From the NCBI GenBank assembly GCA_028565635.1, contig JAOXYB010065101.1, forward strand, positions 1-10,325: DNA of 10,325 bases. The letters are read 5' to 3'. Both the position numbers and the translations under genes were made by a program. Positions 1-8,640 of the stretch are shown here, in pieces (within the stretch, counting starts at the first letter, position 1; each line of letters begins with the position of its first letter). This stretch comes from Phoronis ovalis. Taxonomy: Eukaryota > Phoronida > Phoronidae. The notes below the pieces were generated by a model, which had not been told where the DNA came from, ran no database searches, and saw only the letters and a program-made list of their open reading frames with translations.

Positions 1-208
1 ACACTCCTATATATAAGATAATTGGGTATGCTCTGCGCTTAAGGGTCTACATTTTGACGATTTTGAGCAAAACGGGGGTTATTTTCAGGTCCGTTTGTTA
101 TGAGAAGGAGTCTATATTTATAGGTATAAAAGAGGTGGATTGTCATAATTACCTACTCTCATGATTCAGTATGCCTCAACTAATGATATTATTTTAATGT
201 TGTTTTAG
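1..208. other. Upstream intron or flank, no gene seen
   Basis: This stretch is AT-rich and holds no supported reading frame. The exon at 209 has a phase-1 acceptor, so it is most likely the 3' end of an intron. The last about 25 bases are T-rich and serve as the pyrimidine tract. Confidence 0.5.
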
Positions 209-304
209 ATACCACAGTGGCTCTTAGTCAGAATAAGTCATCATTATTAATGTACGATTTTCCTTCTGCGTCAAATGTTAGTCGATCAGTTGGACAAGCT
301 TCAG
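209..304 (+). CDS. Exon 1 in window: linker before the peptidase domain
   Basis: The acceptor is tgttttag at 201-208 and the donor is TCAG/gtaaaa at 304/305. The length is 96 bp with phase 1 at both ends, so it can be skipped without breaking the frame. It encodes about 31 complete residues rich in Ser, Asn and Ala, with no recognised domain. It includes a VSRSVG motif that recurs in the next exon. The first two bases complete a codon from an exon outside the window. The sense frame stays open into the intron up to a stop at 403. This exon is less certain than the others because it carries no peptidase core residues and lies 4.6 kb from the next exon. The support is the matching phase, good splice sites and the shared motif. 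Confidence 0.55.
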
Positions 305-3300
305 GTAAAAAATTATATGTACTTCTATATATTGTGACTGAACAGCTAGGTTTTAGTACTGCCTACTTTGTTATCAAATTGCCAGTACTTGTGATTGTTT
401 TATAACAACATAAAACGTGCTGTGTTATCACAGAGGTGAGCTGTGGAATGATGACCACACAACACCAGCTCTGATTGCACTCTACTAACCATGATCCCTA
501 AATTCTGAAAAATATGAAGTGAAACGAATCATTCCTATTGATAAAGTATTATATTTAAAAAGAAACGGGTCGACTTATTCCAAACAGGGGATAGCAGGCA
601 AGCAACGGGTTTGCACTACTGGGGAATACTGATGGGGATGATCAAAAATGGAACCGATGCCCATTACAATATGCTATGGGAAAACGCCAATAGTTTAACA
701 CGAAACATGTACAGTGTAAGGCCCTGTTAACAGATGTGCCCTACCATATGGTTACATGCCCCACTATTCTCTGGTTAAGTCCTGTATAATTATTTCAGTT
801 AAGTCCTGTATAATGGCAATCCAACTTGCCGCACAGTGACTGAAAATTACATACAAGCTGTGTACATTTCCATACATTCAAGTTTTTTTATTCGTATGTT
901 TTCTGTTAATAAGTTAATTTTACAATGATATGAAATCATTCTTTATTCAAATAAAGCAATGTACGGATAATCCAGACAACTGAGTGGCTAATCCAGGCTA
1001 TTCAGTGGTTCCCCATTTAAGACATCATTTACACATTATAATAATTATACAAATCCAACTGTTTACTGAATCACATTTACTGAATCACATCGTTAATTTG
1101 AACCAACTGCGTTAGATATCTCAGCTGGTAGATTTAAAGTAGCCCAGCACTTGTAGTTATAAATGTTTGCTTATTTGCTATAATATTTATCGACAAAAAA
1201 TGTTGTATTGTTATTCTGCTTGGTCATCATTACATTGTTTATATAGATCTTTGTGAAATTGTATATTGACAAACAACAGTTAACCAGTTCAGGGTTTGTA
1301 ACATAGGAGTAAAGCAGGAGAAGTTATATACTCATTCAGTAACCATAGCAACAACATTTTAAATACTATGCAATATGTTTATGAGCAAGGTAGTTCTTAT
1401 TGCACTAATTGATTTTATGTAATAAGTAACATACATGTAATTTGCACACTTTAGTAATATATCTGGGCTGATGCAACAGTAGCAACTTGAAGATGAAGAT
1501 TCTCACATTCAATTGCACGGTCCATAACATGAATTCCATTTGGTACCTAAATGCGTAACACAGTGCAAGCAAACCTACATATAAACAACTCTTGCTTACA
1601 TAGTGTAGAATAACTTAATGAGTTGACTTTCAGGAAATGTTTTAAGACAGAATTTCTTATCATTTTATTTTCAAAAAGAGATGGCCCTGAGACATCCCTA
1701 TAGTATTATATCGCCACATAGCACTGTCTAGTTCTAATTTTATTAGTTATAGCAAATCTGTTAGGACGAAGTATGGTCAAAAATGTCTAGAGTTATGCAA
1801 TGTGCAGTTCTGAAATTTTTCACGCAGACAAATAAGATGTGGAGAAAAGATATTTTACATAAAGTAAAAGCTACTTTTATATCTACGATCTAGTTCATGG
1901 TGTTTACAATCACAAGGGACGTTTTTATGAATAGGTCACACTTGTTATGAAAATTTCAGCAAAGCCCAGCTGTCGTTGAAGACCTTATCGAGTAAAACTA
2001 TAAATGCTAGAAATTGTTACCGTGGCGGGACCCGTTTAGGACAAATTATTCACACTTTACACGTCAAGTCAAATTTTTGGCAATTTAATGGAAAAAAAGC
2101 AATGGCTAATAAAAGTATACATTTTTGGAAAGGTATTAACTTAATGATTATGAAAAATCCTTTTACTTATTTATAACATGATTATGTAATCAGTAAGGGG
2201 GCCATTTTGGGTAAAACGCCATGTTTTTCAAAGCATAAAAAAAAATATAAGTCCAACACCCATGATACGCAGATTATTAACCTAAAATTTAGCCAAAATT
2301 AACTTGCAACTAGGAACTCTAATAATTTGTCTCAGATTTTTGAAACTCTTCATTTTTCTGAAATGATGTGCTTCCAGAGAATTTCTGGCAGTTGAATGTT
2401 GGAAAGCCATAACTGTTGAATAATACAAAATTTTATAAATCTGAGACATTTTTTTGAAGATCTCTATTTGAAGTTAATTTTGGCTAAGTTTCAACTTTGT
2501 ATCTATAGGGGTGTTGGACGCATATTTTTTGAAGTGAAAAATGTGAGTTTTGACCCATAATGGCCGTGAATTACACAATCATGTGACAGACAAGTAAAGT
2601 AACTTCCATAATTCTTAAAAAATGTATACTTTTATTGTATTTTTTCATTAAAGTGCGCAGTGTAACTTGTCATGCACCGGTCCCATCACCTTGAGAGATT
2701 TATTGAGAATTACTGCTTATGGTTTGCTTAAATTTTTCATTGCAACACATTCACATGAATGAACAATCAAGGGACTTGATATCAAAGACCGGACAATTTG
2801 CATTGCTTTTTGAACAATCAAGGGACAATTTGCATTGAGTTTTGAAGGAGTAAATTTAGAATTAAAATAAGAGTTTGTAACATAGGAGTAAAGCAGGAGA
2901 AGTTAATAGCAACAACATTTGAATACTATGCAATATGTTTATGAGCAAGGACAGTTTCTTATTGCACTAATTGATTTTATGTAATAAGTAACATACATGT
3001 AATTTGTACACTTTAGTAATATATCTGGGCTGATGCAACAGTAGCAGCTTGAAGATGAAGATTCTCACATTCAATTGCACGGTCCATAACATGAATTCCG
3101 TTTACCTGGTACCTAAATGCATACCACAGTGCAAGGAAACCTACATATAAACAACTCTTGCTTACATATTGTAGAATAACTTAATGAGTTGACTAAACAT
3201 GAAATTTTCAGGAAATGTTTTAAGACAGAATTTCTTATCTTTTTATTTTCAAAAAGAGATGGCCCTAAGACATCCCTATAGTATTATATCGCCACATAGC

Positions 3301-6300
3301 ACTGTCTAGTTCTAATTTTATTAGTTATAGCAAATCTGTTAGGACGAAGTATGGTCAAAAATGTCTAGAGTTATGCAATGTGCAGTTCTGAAATTTTTCA
3401 CGCAGACAAATAAGATGTGGAGAAAAGATATTTTACATAAAGTAAAAGCTACTTTTATATCTACGATCTAGTTCATGGTGTTTACAATCACAAGGGACGA
3501 TTTTATGAATAGGTCACACATGTTATGAAAATTTCAGCAGAGCCCAGCTGTCGTTGAAGACCTTATTGAGTAAAACTAAATACTAGAAATTGTTACCGTG
3601 GCGGGACCCGTTTCAGGACAAGTTCTTCACACTTTACACTTCAAGTCAAATTTTGGGCAATTTAATGAAAAAAAAGCAATGACTAATAAAAGTATACATT
3701 TTTGGAAAGATATTAACTTAATGATTATGAAAAATCCTTTTACTTATCTATCACATGATTATGTAATCAGTAAGGGGGCCATTTTGGGTAAAACCCCATG
3801 TTTTTCAAAGCGAACAAAAAAAATATAAGTCCAACACCCATGCTATGCAGATTACTATAAGCTAAAATTTTGCCGAAATTGACTTGCAACTAGGAACTCT
3901 AATAAGTTGTCTCAGAGTTTTGAAATTCTTCATTTTTCTGAAATGATGTGCTTCCACAGAATTTCTGGCAGTTGAATGTTGAAAGCCATAACGGTTGAAT
4001 GATACAAAGTTTTAAAAATCTGAGACACTGTTTTGAAGATCTCTATTTGAAGTTAATTTTGGCTAAGTTTCAACTTTGTATCTATAGGGGTGTTGGACGC
4101 ATATTTTTTGAAGTGAAAAATGTGAGTTTTGACCCATAATGGCCGTGAATTACATAATCATGTGACAGACAAGTAGAGTAACTTCCATAATTCTTAAAAA
4201 ATGTATACTTTTATTGTATTTTTTCATTAAAGTGCACAGTGTAACTTGTCATGAACCGGTCCCATCACCTTGAGAGATTTATTGAGAATTACTGCTTATA
4301 TGGTTGCTTAAATTTTTCATTGTAACACATTCACATGATTGAACAATCTAGGGACTTGATATCAAAGACCGGACAATTTGCATTGTTTTTTGAAGGAGTA
4401 AATTTAGAATTAAAATATCTGGTTTAAATAACGAAGGATTAATTATATCTGATAAACCAAAGGTAACATTTCACTTGAAGTGTTTTTGGTTAATTGCATG
4501 AATAAAATCAGTTTCAGTCACTCTGTTGTTACCACCGAACACCTGGAATATAATACTTTGTGTATATAATCCCGAGTAATTCCCAAATGGGGTGTACTTT
4601 AAAAACAAAAGCTGCAATAAAAAATAGACACAAGTATTGGCTTTTAATTGCATGGGACATATATGTCGGATCCTTATTCATTTTATTGTCTGAGGCATTT
4701 TATCATGAAGGCTACTGTACTTTTCAGGAGGGATACCAAGTAAATGGAATCCATAATATGTAGTCATGTTCTATATGTTCTTTGTGAACATAGTCGAGAT
4801 CCTTAATACTACGTGTCTAGATAGATAGAGTTCCAATTCCATGAAGTCATGGAAATGTACTCTTTGCTTTGAATGTGTAAGTCACTGTCAGCTAACAGTA
4901 AATATCATATATATTCTTGCACATTTTAGCTAAATCACTTGGAAATCAAAAGAAGGCACCGGAATTCAGTAGTGGTGCCCCTTATGAAATGTTTTGTGAG
5001 TCACTATTGGATGTAAGCCGATCTGTGGGAATAATCACAAGTCCTCATGGAATTGGTACTGGATTCCGTGTTGGTGATTGTTACTTAATGACATGTTACC
5101 ATGTTGTGGAGTCGCTTACTACTGTAACTGTAGGTGAGTAATGCTTGGTAGTCATGTTTGCAGATTTGTGTTATAAAGAGATTTCTTAATTACATAATGG
5201 TGCTGCAAAATTCCGTGTGTCAGGTGTGCATTCTCGTGAGAGTGAAGATTTAGGTTTCTGCTATTTATATTTGCAAAAGTTATTGCATAGAGTTTGTCAA
5301 AGGTGAATTGGATGTAGAATAGATTTATATAGGTTTCAGGTTTTAGAAAAAAATCTATCGTCACGCAAATTTGTTTTTGTAGGTTTTACCAAACAACAAG
5401 ATCGAAGAGCCTTGTTGAATCCCTCTGTGTTTGTTACATTTGAGTATAGAAATCCTAACCTCCCCCTCATCCTTCAACAAATCAACCAATATCAGTTTGC
5501 TGGACCAAATCCTATAGTATGGTCTGACCAAAGATTGGATGCTGCAGTTCTTCTACTTGACACTGGTGGAGCTGCTGTACATCCTGTTCCAAAGCTGGAT
5601 AAATTTGCTGACATTGATGATTCAACAAAGGATGTTCACCTTATTGGTCATCCTGATGGTAAAGCCAAAATTATCGATCACTCCTGTAGAATAATCCAGC
5701 TGGATCAGAACAAGGTAAAAGTATTATCAGGTGTAATTAACGCAGACGTAATCCAGTGACTTTGTTTACCGTTATAGTAAGACCCATTCTTGAATGTTAA
5801 AAATACATAATTATGATAAAGTGATGTTACAGCAAGGTCTTACCATCCCTTAATTAGCTTTGCAAAATCACATTGTACCCTTTTATACTTGTTGCATATG
5901 ATTACAAATACATGTGGTAGGGCTAAACATTAGGTTATTTTACATTTCCCTATCGTTCACAGAAACAAAACTGGTCCAAGTTCAAAATTTCAGTTGATAA
6001 ATGATATTGTACAATTAATTGAAACAGATTCGATCCTGAAGAAAGTGCAAACATGTGCTTATTGAGTTTAAATGCTGCAGCAGCATTTAAAATGAATTTG
6101 TTATTTACAGGGGCATGTAATAAATGAATGGTTGATTTATTAATGAATGCTAGTCAGTTTTTGACTAATCAGTTTCATAAACGTTTTACTTCCACTATAA
6201 TCTTGTATCCACAAATATGCCATTGGTCAAAAGTAAAACATTTTTCAAAAGTAAGTTTTACTATCAGGGTAATAAGGCAAGTTGTTTATTTGTTAGAAAA

Positions 6301-8479
6301 AAGTTGACATTTTCTGCTTAACTGTAGGTTCTGGCATATAGAAACTGGTCTGTAGCTGTCTTAGGTTGTGACACCTATGTTGGAATTGATGATCCAGCTA
6401 AAATTCTTTACCATGTATCTCAAGGAACCGTAGGTGGTTCATCTGGTGCCCCATGTAAGTAATTCTGTGTGTAATAAAGTGTCAGTACATTTATTTATTT
6501 ATTACACCTGTATTTCTTACCATCTTGTTTCCTAATTCAGTGTCTCCAGTGAATGTATACAACATTTGGTTAGTATGAGGAATTGTTTGTCTTGACTACA
6601 TACATTTAAAATGTGACTCAGAAGTCTAGTTGTAGTAGTTTGTGCTTATAGTTGGGACTATCCTGCTTGTAGTTGATTAAAATGTATAAGTGAAATGGGT
6701 ACGATATGGGATCGAAGGAGTAAGACAACTGGATTATATTAGTTAATATTGCTGATTTATAACAGATACACTTACAAAATTTATTTTATGATCAAATATT
6801 TTTATTACCTAAAATATATGTGAAATAAATTTTGGATATGATCTGTGTTAAGATTCATAATTGTATGGCTTGATAATTAAGCACGCCTAGTGGTCTTGGT
6901 ATTGAATTTTCACTGGCGGTCATATTAGTTTTGCCACTTGTAATACCAGAATGCTTCTAATGATATAATGATGAAATAATCCAACATGTATATTAAATCT
7001 TCAGCCCACAAATAAAATGATGCTTAAAATGTATGAAAACTATTAAAAAATATAATTTTAATAACATTATGTGCCATATTTATTTCATTGATAAATGCTG
7101 AAACACAAACTCTTGTGAAAATACTAAAATACAGTAATTTAAAAAGTTAAATTTGTATTGAAGTTTTTTCACACTTACAATGTTTAGGTCAATAAATTTA
7201 GTATGGCGATAGTGGCAGATTTTTTAGGACATCTAATATGACATTTTATGACAAGTGGTGTAAACTACTGTAGCAGTCATCTGTACAGGGTGACACAAAA
7301 TATAACAGAACACTTTTGAAGTACTCTCACTTTTTTGTTTGTGTTTCAACAATAAAGCCAAGTGTACTTTTCAGAAATAAATTCAATTATGTAATCAAAC
7401 ACCAAAAAAATTTAAATTTTTTATTACGACTGACAGCAAATAAAGCATAGCGCTCTAAGTTGGTCCAGAATTCTCTTTAAAAAATCAAAATTGTCACAAC
7501 TAAATTAAATATGTTTAACTACTTCCAGATTTGCTAAAGAGAGCAAGTTTAATGTTAAAATAAATCTCAAATCATACCTTTTTTTTTAAATGTAAAAATA
7601 AGTCCTTTGGTCAGTGCTCAAAAACATTTCAGAAAGATACAATTTTGTTCATTATCCATATTTGTTGCACTGTTTTGATCAGTATTTTTGTTGCACTGTT
7701 TTGATCAGTATTTTTGTTGCACTGTTTTGTCTTTTGATCAGTACTTTTGGTGCACTGTTTTGACCAGTATTTTGTCAAAATGACCAAACAGTTCTAATGT
7801 AGCTGCTAACAAGCATTTTAACTGGAGTAGGAAATAAGGAATAAGAAAAAATATTTTTTTTAAATGTGTAGGTGTTCTGGTTATTTTGTGTCACCCTGTG
7901 GGGAATTCATAAGAAAATCAGAAGGTTTTTAGGAAAGAAGCATATATTTAATAAATAGCACCTTAACTGCTGAACTTGCCCTCTTTTGGGTGTTACACTT
8001 TGTATACATGTGTACAACTATTGAGCTGATCCACTTTTAGGCTATACACTCCGTATACAGCACGTGGTTTAATATTTTACTGAATCATGATGTCGTACAC
8101 TCCGTATACAGCACGTGGTTTAATATTTTACTGAATCATGATGTCGTACACTCGGTATACAGCACGTGGTTTAATATTTTACTGAATCATGATGTCGTAC
8201 ACTCCGTATACAGCACGTGGTTTAACATGATGTCATTATGTGAACATTTATTTCTACATACTTCTTATTGCTGCAGGTTTTGTTGCAAGTCCAGATAATA
8301 CACCAAAGTTGGCAGCCATGCATTGTTTTGCATTTCCAGATGTTAAAAGAGCTGCACTGGCTCCTCCTGCAACCATACCAACAGAGAGAACTATCGAACA
8401 AGGTGTAACTATGATGGCTGTATGTCGTAAAATGAAACAAACAAATCCAGCTTTGTGTATGAATATATTCAATGTATGA
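209..8479 (+). CDS. FAM111-like trypsin-fold serine peptidase, 5'-partial, five exons
   Basis: The spliced model joins 209-304, 4930-5133, 5383-5714, 6328-6454 and 8277-8479. All introns are GT-AG and their phases match (1, 1, 0, 1), giving 319 complete residues and a TGA stop. The predicted activity is hydrolysis of peptide bonds by a chymotrypsin-fold domain. Seen in the sequence: SVGIITSPHGIGTGF at the start of the domain, His89 in TCYHVV, Asp152 in RLDAAVLLLD, HLIGHPDGK at 185-193 and Ser249 in GGSSGAP. Human FAM111A and FAM111B have this order of motifs and a similar GSSG-type serine loop; FAM111A is known as a nuclear, replication-linked protease and a host-range restriction factor. No signal peptide or membrane segment is visible in this part, which fits an intracellular enzyme. 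The start codon and any N-terminal domains lie to the left of the window. The family name is recalled from motifs, not searched; another intracellular trypsin-like family is possible. Confidence 0.85.
774..814 (+). repeat. Short direct repeat, two 17-bp copies
   Basis: gttaagtcctgtataat occurs at 774-790 and again at 798-814, offset by 24 bp. It looks like a small local duplication with no visible function. Confidence 0.7.
1062..1089 (+). repeat. Perfect tandem repeat, 14 bp x 2
   Basis: tttactgaatcaca occurs at 1062-1075 and is repeated exactly at 1076-1089. Part of it (tttactgaatca) also occurs inside each 51-bp unit of the minisatellite near 8045. Confidence 0.75.
1294..2870 (+). repeat. 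Tandem duplication, copy 1 (about 1.58 kb)
   Basis: The copy starts at gtttgtaacataggagtaaa and ends at aatttagaattaaaata. Nearly the whole length recurs in the same order and strand immediately downstream. Differences are scattered single bases and small indels, giving about 95% identity by eye. Against copy 2 it has an extra stretch of about 22 bp after position 1325 and an extra stretch of about 33 bp near 2812-2845. The second half contains a long inverted repeat. I see no transposase or reverse-transcriptase reading frame. Confidence 0.9.
1921..2765. repeat. Long imperfect inverted repeat (snapback), copy 1
   Basis: The left arm runs from about 1921 to 2339 and the right arm from about 2437 to 2765. 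Paired blocks seen by eye include gtctcagattt (2329) with aaatctgagac (2437), and tagccaaaattaactt with aagttaattttggcta. Others are agtccaacaccc with gggtgttggac, aaaagtatacattttt with aaaaatgtatactttt, and gggaccc with cggtccc. The arms match moderately well with indels. The loop of about 100 bases has its own small CCAGA/TCTGG stem at 2374-2388. It looks like a fold-back element or long-TIR MITE without coding capacity. Confidence 0.8.
2873..4417 (+). repeat. Tandem duplication, copy 2 (about 1.55 kb)
   Basis: This direct copy of 1294-2870 adjoins it with only a couple of bases between. It lacks about 22 bp near its start (the agttaatagcaac junction at about 2900) and has about 12 extra bases near 3193-3208. 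Identity is high throughout, so the duplication is fairly recent relative to the divergence of the inverted-repeat arms within each copy. Confidence 0.9.
3501..4343. repeat. Long imperfect inverted repeat (snapback), copy 2
   Basis: This is the counterpart of the 1921-2765 structure inside the second tandem copy. The left arm runs from about 3501 to 3919, the right arm from about 4016 to 4343, and the loop lies between. Because both units lie in the same orientation, each left arm can pair with either right arm. Confidence 0.8.
4930..5133 (+). CDS. Exon 2: N-terminal lobe of the peptidase with catalytic His
   Basis: The acceptor is acattttag at 4921-4929 and the donor is GTAG/gtgagt at 5133/5134. 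The exon is 204 bp with phase 1 at both ends. After a hydrophilic stretch it reads DVSRSVGIIT, the usual first beta strand of this peptidase type. GTGFRVGDCYLMTCYHVV follows, where a glycine-rich turn and a hydrophobic strand lead to the putative catalytic His (codon 5100-5102). CYHVV corresponds to the TAAHC/T-x-x-HV element of trypsin-fold enzymes. Because exons 1 and 2 are both symmetric, splicing variants lacking exon 1 would stay in frame; a variant lacking exon 2 would lose the catalytic His. Confidence 0.9.
5383..5714 (+). CDS. Exon 3: peptidase core with catalytic Asp
   Basis: The acceptor is tttttgtag ending at 5382 and the donor is CAAG/gtaaaa at 5714/5715. The exon is 332 bp, entering in phase 1 and leaving in phase 0. 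It encodes residues 101-210. VFVTFEYR is a core beta strand. RLDAAVLLLD contains the putative catalytic Asp152 (codon 5538-5540) in the D-x-A-V-L-x-L context typical of the family. HLIGHPDGKAK is the G-H-P-x-G loop also seen in FAM111-type and other intracellular trypsin-like peptidases. Read-through into intron 3 would end at 5757-5759 and lack the catalytic Ser. Confidence 0.92.
5715..6327 (+). other. Intron 3 (613 bp)
   Basis: This is a GT-AG intron between the Asp and Ser exons. It holds no gene or mobile element that I can recognise. The only notable structure is the short perfect palindrome at 6067-6091. Confidence 0.8.
6067..6091. repeat. Perfect short hairpin (11-bp arms, 3-nt loop)
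   Basis: TTTAAATGCTG is followed by CAG and then CAGCATTTAAA, a perfect inverted repeat in intron 3. It is too short for a microRNA precursor unless the flanks pair too, which I do not see. Confidence 0.75.
6328..6454 (+). CDS. Exon 4: peptidase core with catalytic Ser (GGSSGAP)
   Basis: The acceptor is taactgtag ending at 6327 and the donor is CCAT/gtaagt at 6454/6455. The exon is 127 bp, entering in phase 0 and leaving in phase 1. It encodes residues 211-252. ILYHVSQGTVGGSSGAP ends at the splice junction and places the putative nucleophile Ser249 at 6442-6444. The oxyanion-hole glycine (G247) and the following Gly-Ala-Pro are intact. In secreted trypsins this loop is GDSGGP. The GGSSGAP variant without the Asp before the Ser is the pattern of FAM111-like and bacterial or viral trypsin-like peptidases, which are not activated by zymogen cleavage. 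Confidence 0.92.
7286..7898. mobile_element. Non-autonomous mariner-like DNA element (613 bp)
   Basis: The left end reads CAGGGTGACACAAAATATAACAGAACAC (7286 onward, given here as ends CAGGGTGACACA and CAGAACAC). The right end is its reverse complement with one or two differences, closing in TCACCCTG at 7898. The TIRs are about 27 bp. Ends in CAGGGTG next to a TA dinucleotide are the usual pattern of Tc1/mariner elements. A TA sits at 7284-7285 on the left and TG, perhaps a decayed TA, on the right. There is no transposase frame, so it is a deletion derivative or MITE. Confidence 0.75.
7659..7785 (+). repeat. 26-bp minisatellite, about 4.5 units
   Basis: The unit is tatttttgttgcactgtt followed by ttgatcag. 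Units start at 7659 (24 bp), 7683 (26), 7709 (33, with a 7-base insertion) and 7742 (26), followed by a partial unit at 7768. It lies inside the mariner-like element. Confidence 0.85.
7994..8235 (+). repeat. 51-bp minisatellite with an E-box in every unit
   Basis: Three full units and one truncated unit start at 8045, 8096, 8147 and 8198. They are nearly identical; one C/G change is seen in the third. A diverged unit starts exactly 51 bp earlier at 7994. Each unit opens with tacactccgtatac and contains the palindrome CACGTG, at 8061, 8112, 8163 and 8214. The diverged unit has CATGTG at the equivalent place. The array ends just before the branch-point region of the last intron. Confidence 0.92.
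8277..8479 (+). CDS. Exon 5: C-terminal end of the peptidase with stop
   Basis: The acceptor is ttgctgcag ending at 8276. With the T carried over from exon 4 the first codon becomes TGT (Cys253). The exon encodes residues 254-319 and ends with TGA at 8477-8479. PKLAAMHCFAFPD matches the last core strand, equivalent to the hydrophobic-x-x-hydrophobic-H segment after the Ser loop in this family. EQGVTMMAVCRKM resembles the C-terminal helix region of FAM111-like proteins. The middle stretch, rich in Ala and Pro (about residues 278-287), looks like a surface loop. The domain is complete, with no early stop or frameshift. Confidence 0.9.
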
Positions 8480-8559
8480 AGATGATGTGCTGTAAAAGCT
8501 GTACTTGAATGTAACAATTGGTTATACAACTCATATAATGCAACCGTATGAGAAGTACC

Positions 8560-8565
8560 AATAAA
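8560..8565 (+). promoter_or_regulatory. Poly(A) signal AATAAA, proximal
   Basis: AATAAA lies 80 bp after the stop codon of the protease. The bases after it are AT-rich without a strong GT-rich element. Confidence 0.5.
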
Positions 8566-8640
8566 TAGTACTGACAAACATATTTATTATATGCAAGTGA
8601 ATATAATTTAATTGAATGTACTAACAATTAAAAAGTATAT

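Larger units (their letters stand above)
305..4929 (+). other. Intron 1 (4.6 kb), repeat-rich
   Basis: The intron lies between the exon at 209-304 and the His-bearing exon. From 305 to about 1290 I see no gene. That part holds two short direct repeats (774-790 with 798-814, and two 14-bp copies at 1062-1089) and a slightly GC-richer patch at 560-780. From about 1294 to 4417 it is filled by the tandem duplication listed separately. The 4418-4929 end holds short open frames on both strands without coding character. Only a transcript could rule out further small exons here. Confidence 0.55.
6455..8276 (+). other. Intron 4 (1.8 kb) with a transposon relic and two minisatellites
   Basis: This intron separates the catalytic Ser exon from the last exon. 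Positions 6455-7285 are AT-rich with no gene visible. Positions 7286-7898 are a TIR element, and 7899-7993 show nothing notable. The 51-bp repeat then runs to about 8235, leaving about 40 bp before the acceptor. Retention of this intron would give a stop at 6460-6462, two codons after GGSSGAP. Confidence 0.85.

Noticed and set aside
217-405. GTG-started frame read as a complete small gene
   Set aside because: The first part is an exon bounded by good splice sites at 208 and 305; the rest is intron read-through.
560-780. GC-richer patch in intron 1 as a possible exon or retroelement piece
   Set aside because: Every frame is broken within a short distance and no protein motif is seen. It may be an old repeat fragment, but I cannot support a call.
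1976-2176. Open frame of 66 codons in the tandem repeat, with a similar one at 3598-3828
   Set aside because: Both lie in the left arm of the inverted repeat. They match each other only because the DNA is duplicated, have different ends, and show no known motif.
4471-4763. Overlapping open frames on both strands before exon 2
   Set aside because: They lack convincing splice sites and any domain. The length is what chance gives in AT-rich DNA.
5412-5759. Exon 3 frame as a free-standing 115-residue protein
   Set aside because: It is internal to the peptidase domain, lacks the His and the Ser, and has clear splice sites at both ends.
8045-8235. CRISPR-like regular repeats
   Set aside because: The units abut with no unique spacers, and the setting is an animal intron. 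It is a minisatellite.
8222-8577. Minus-strand open frames opposite the last exon
   Set aside because: They are antisense shadows of the well-supported exon 5.
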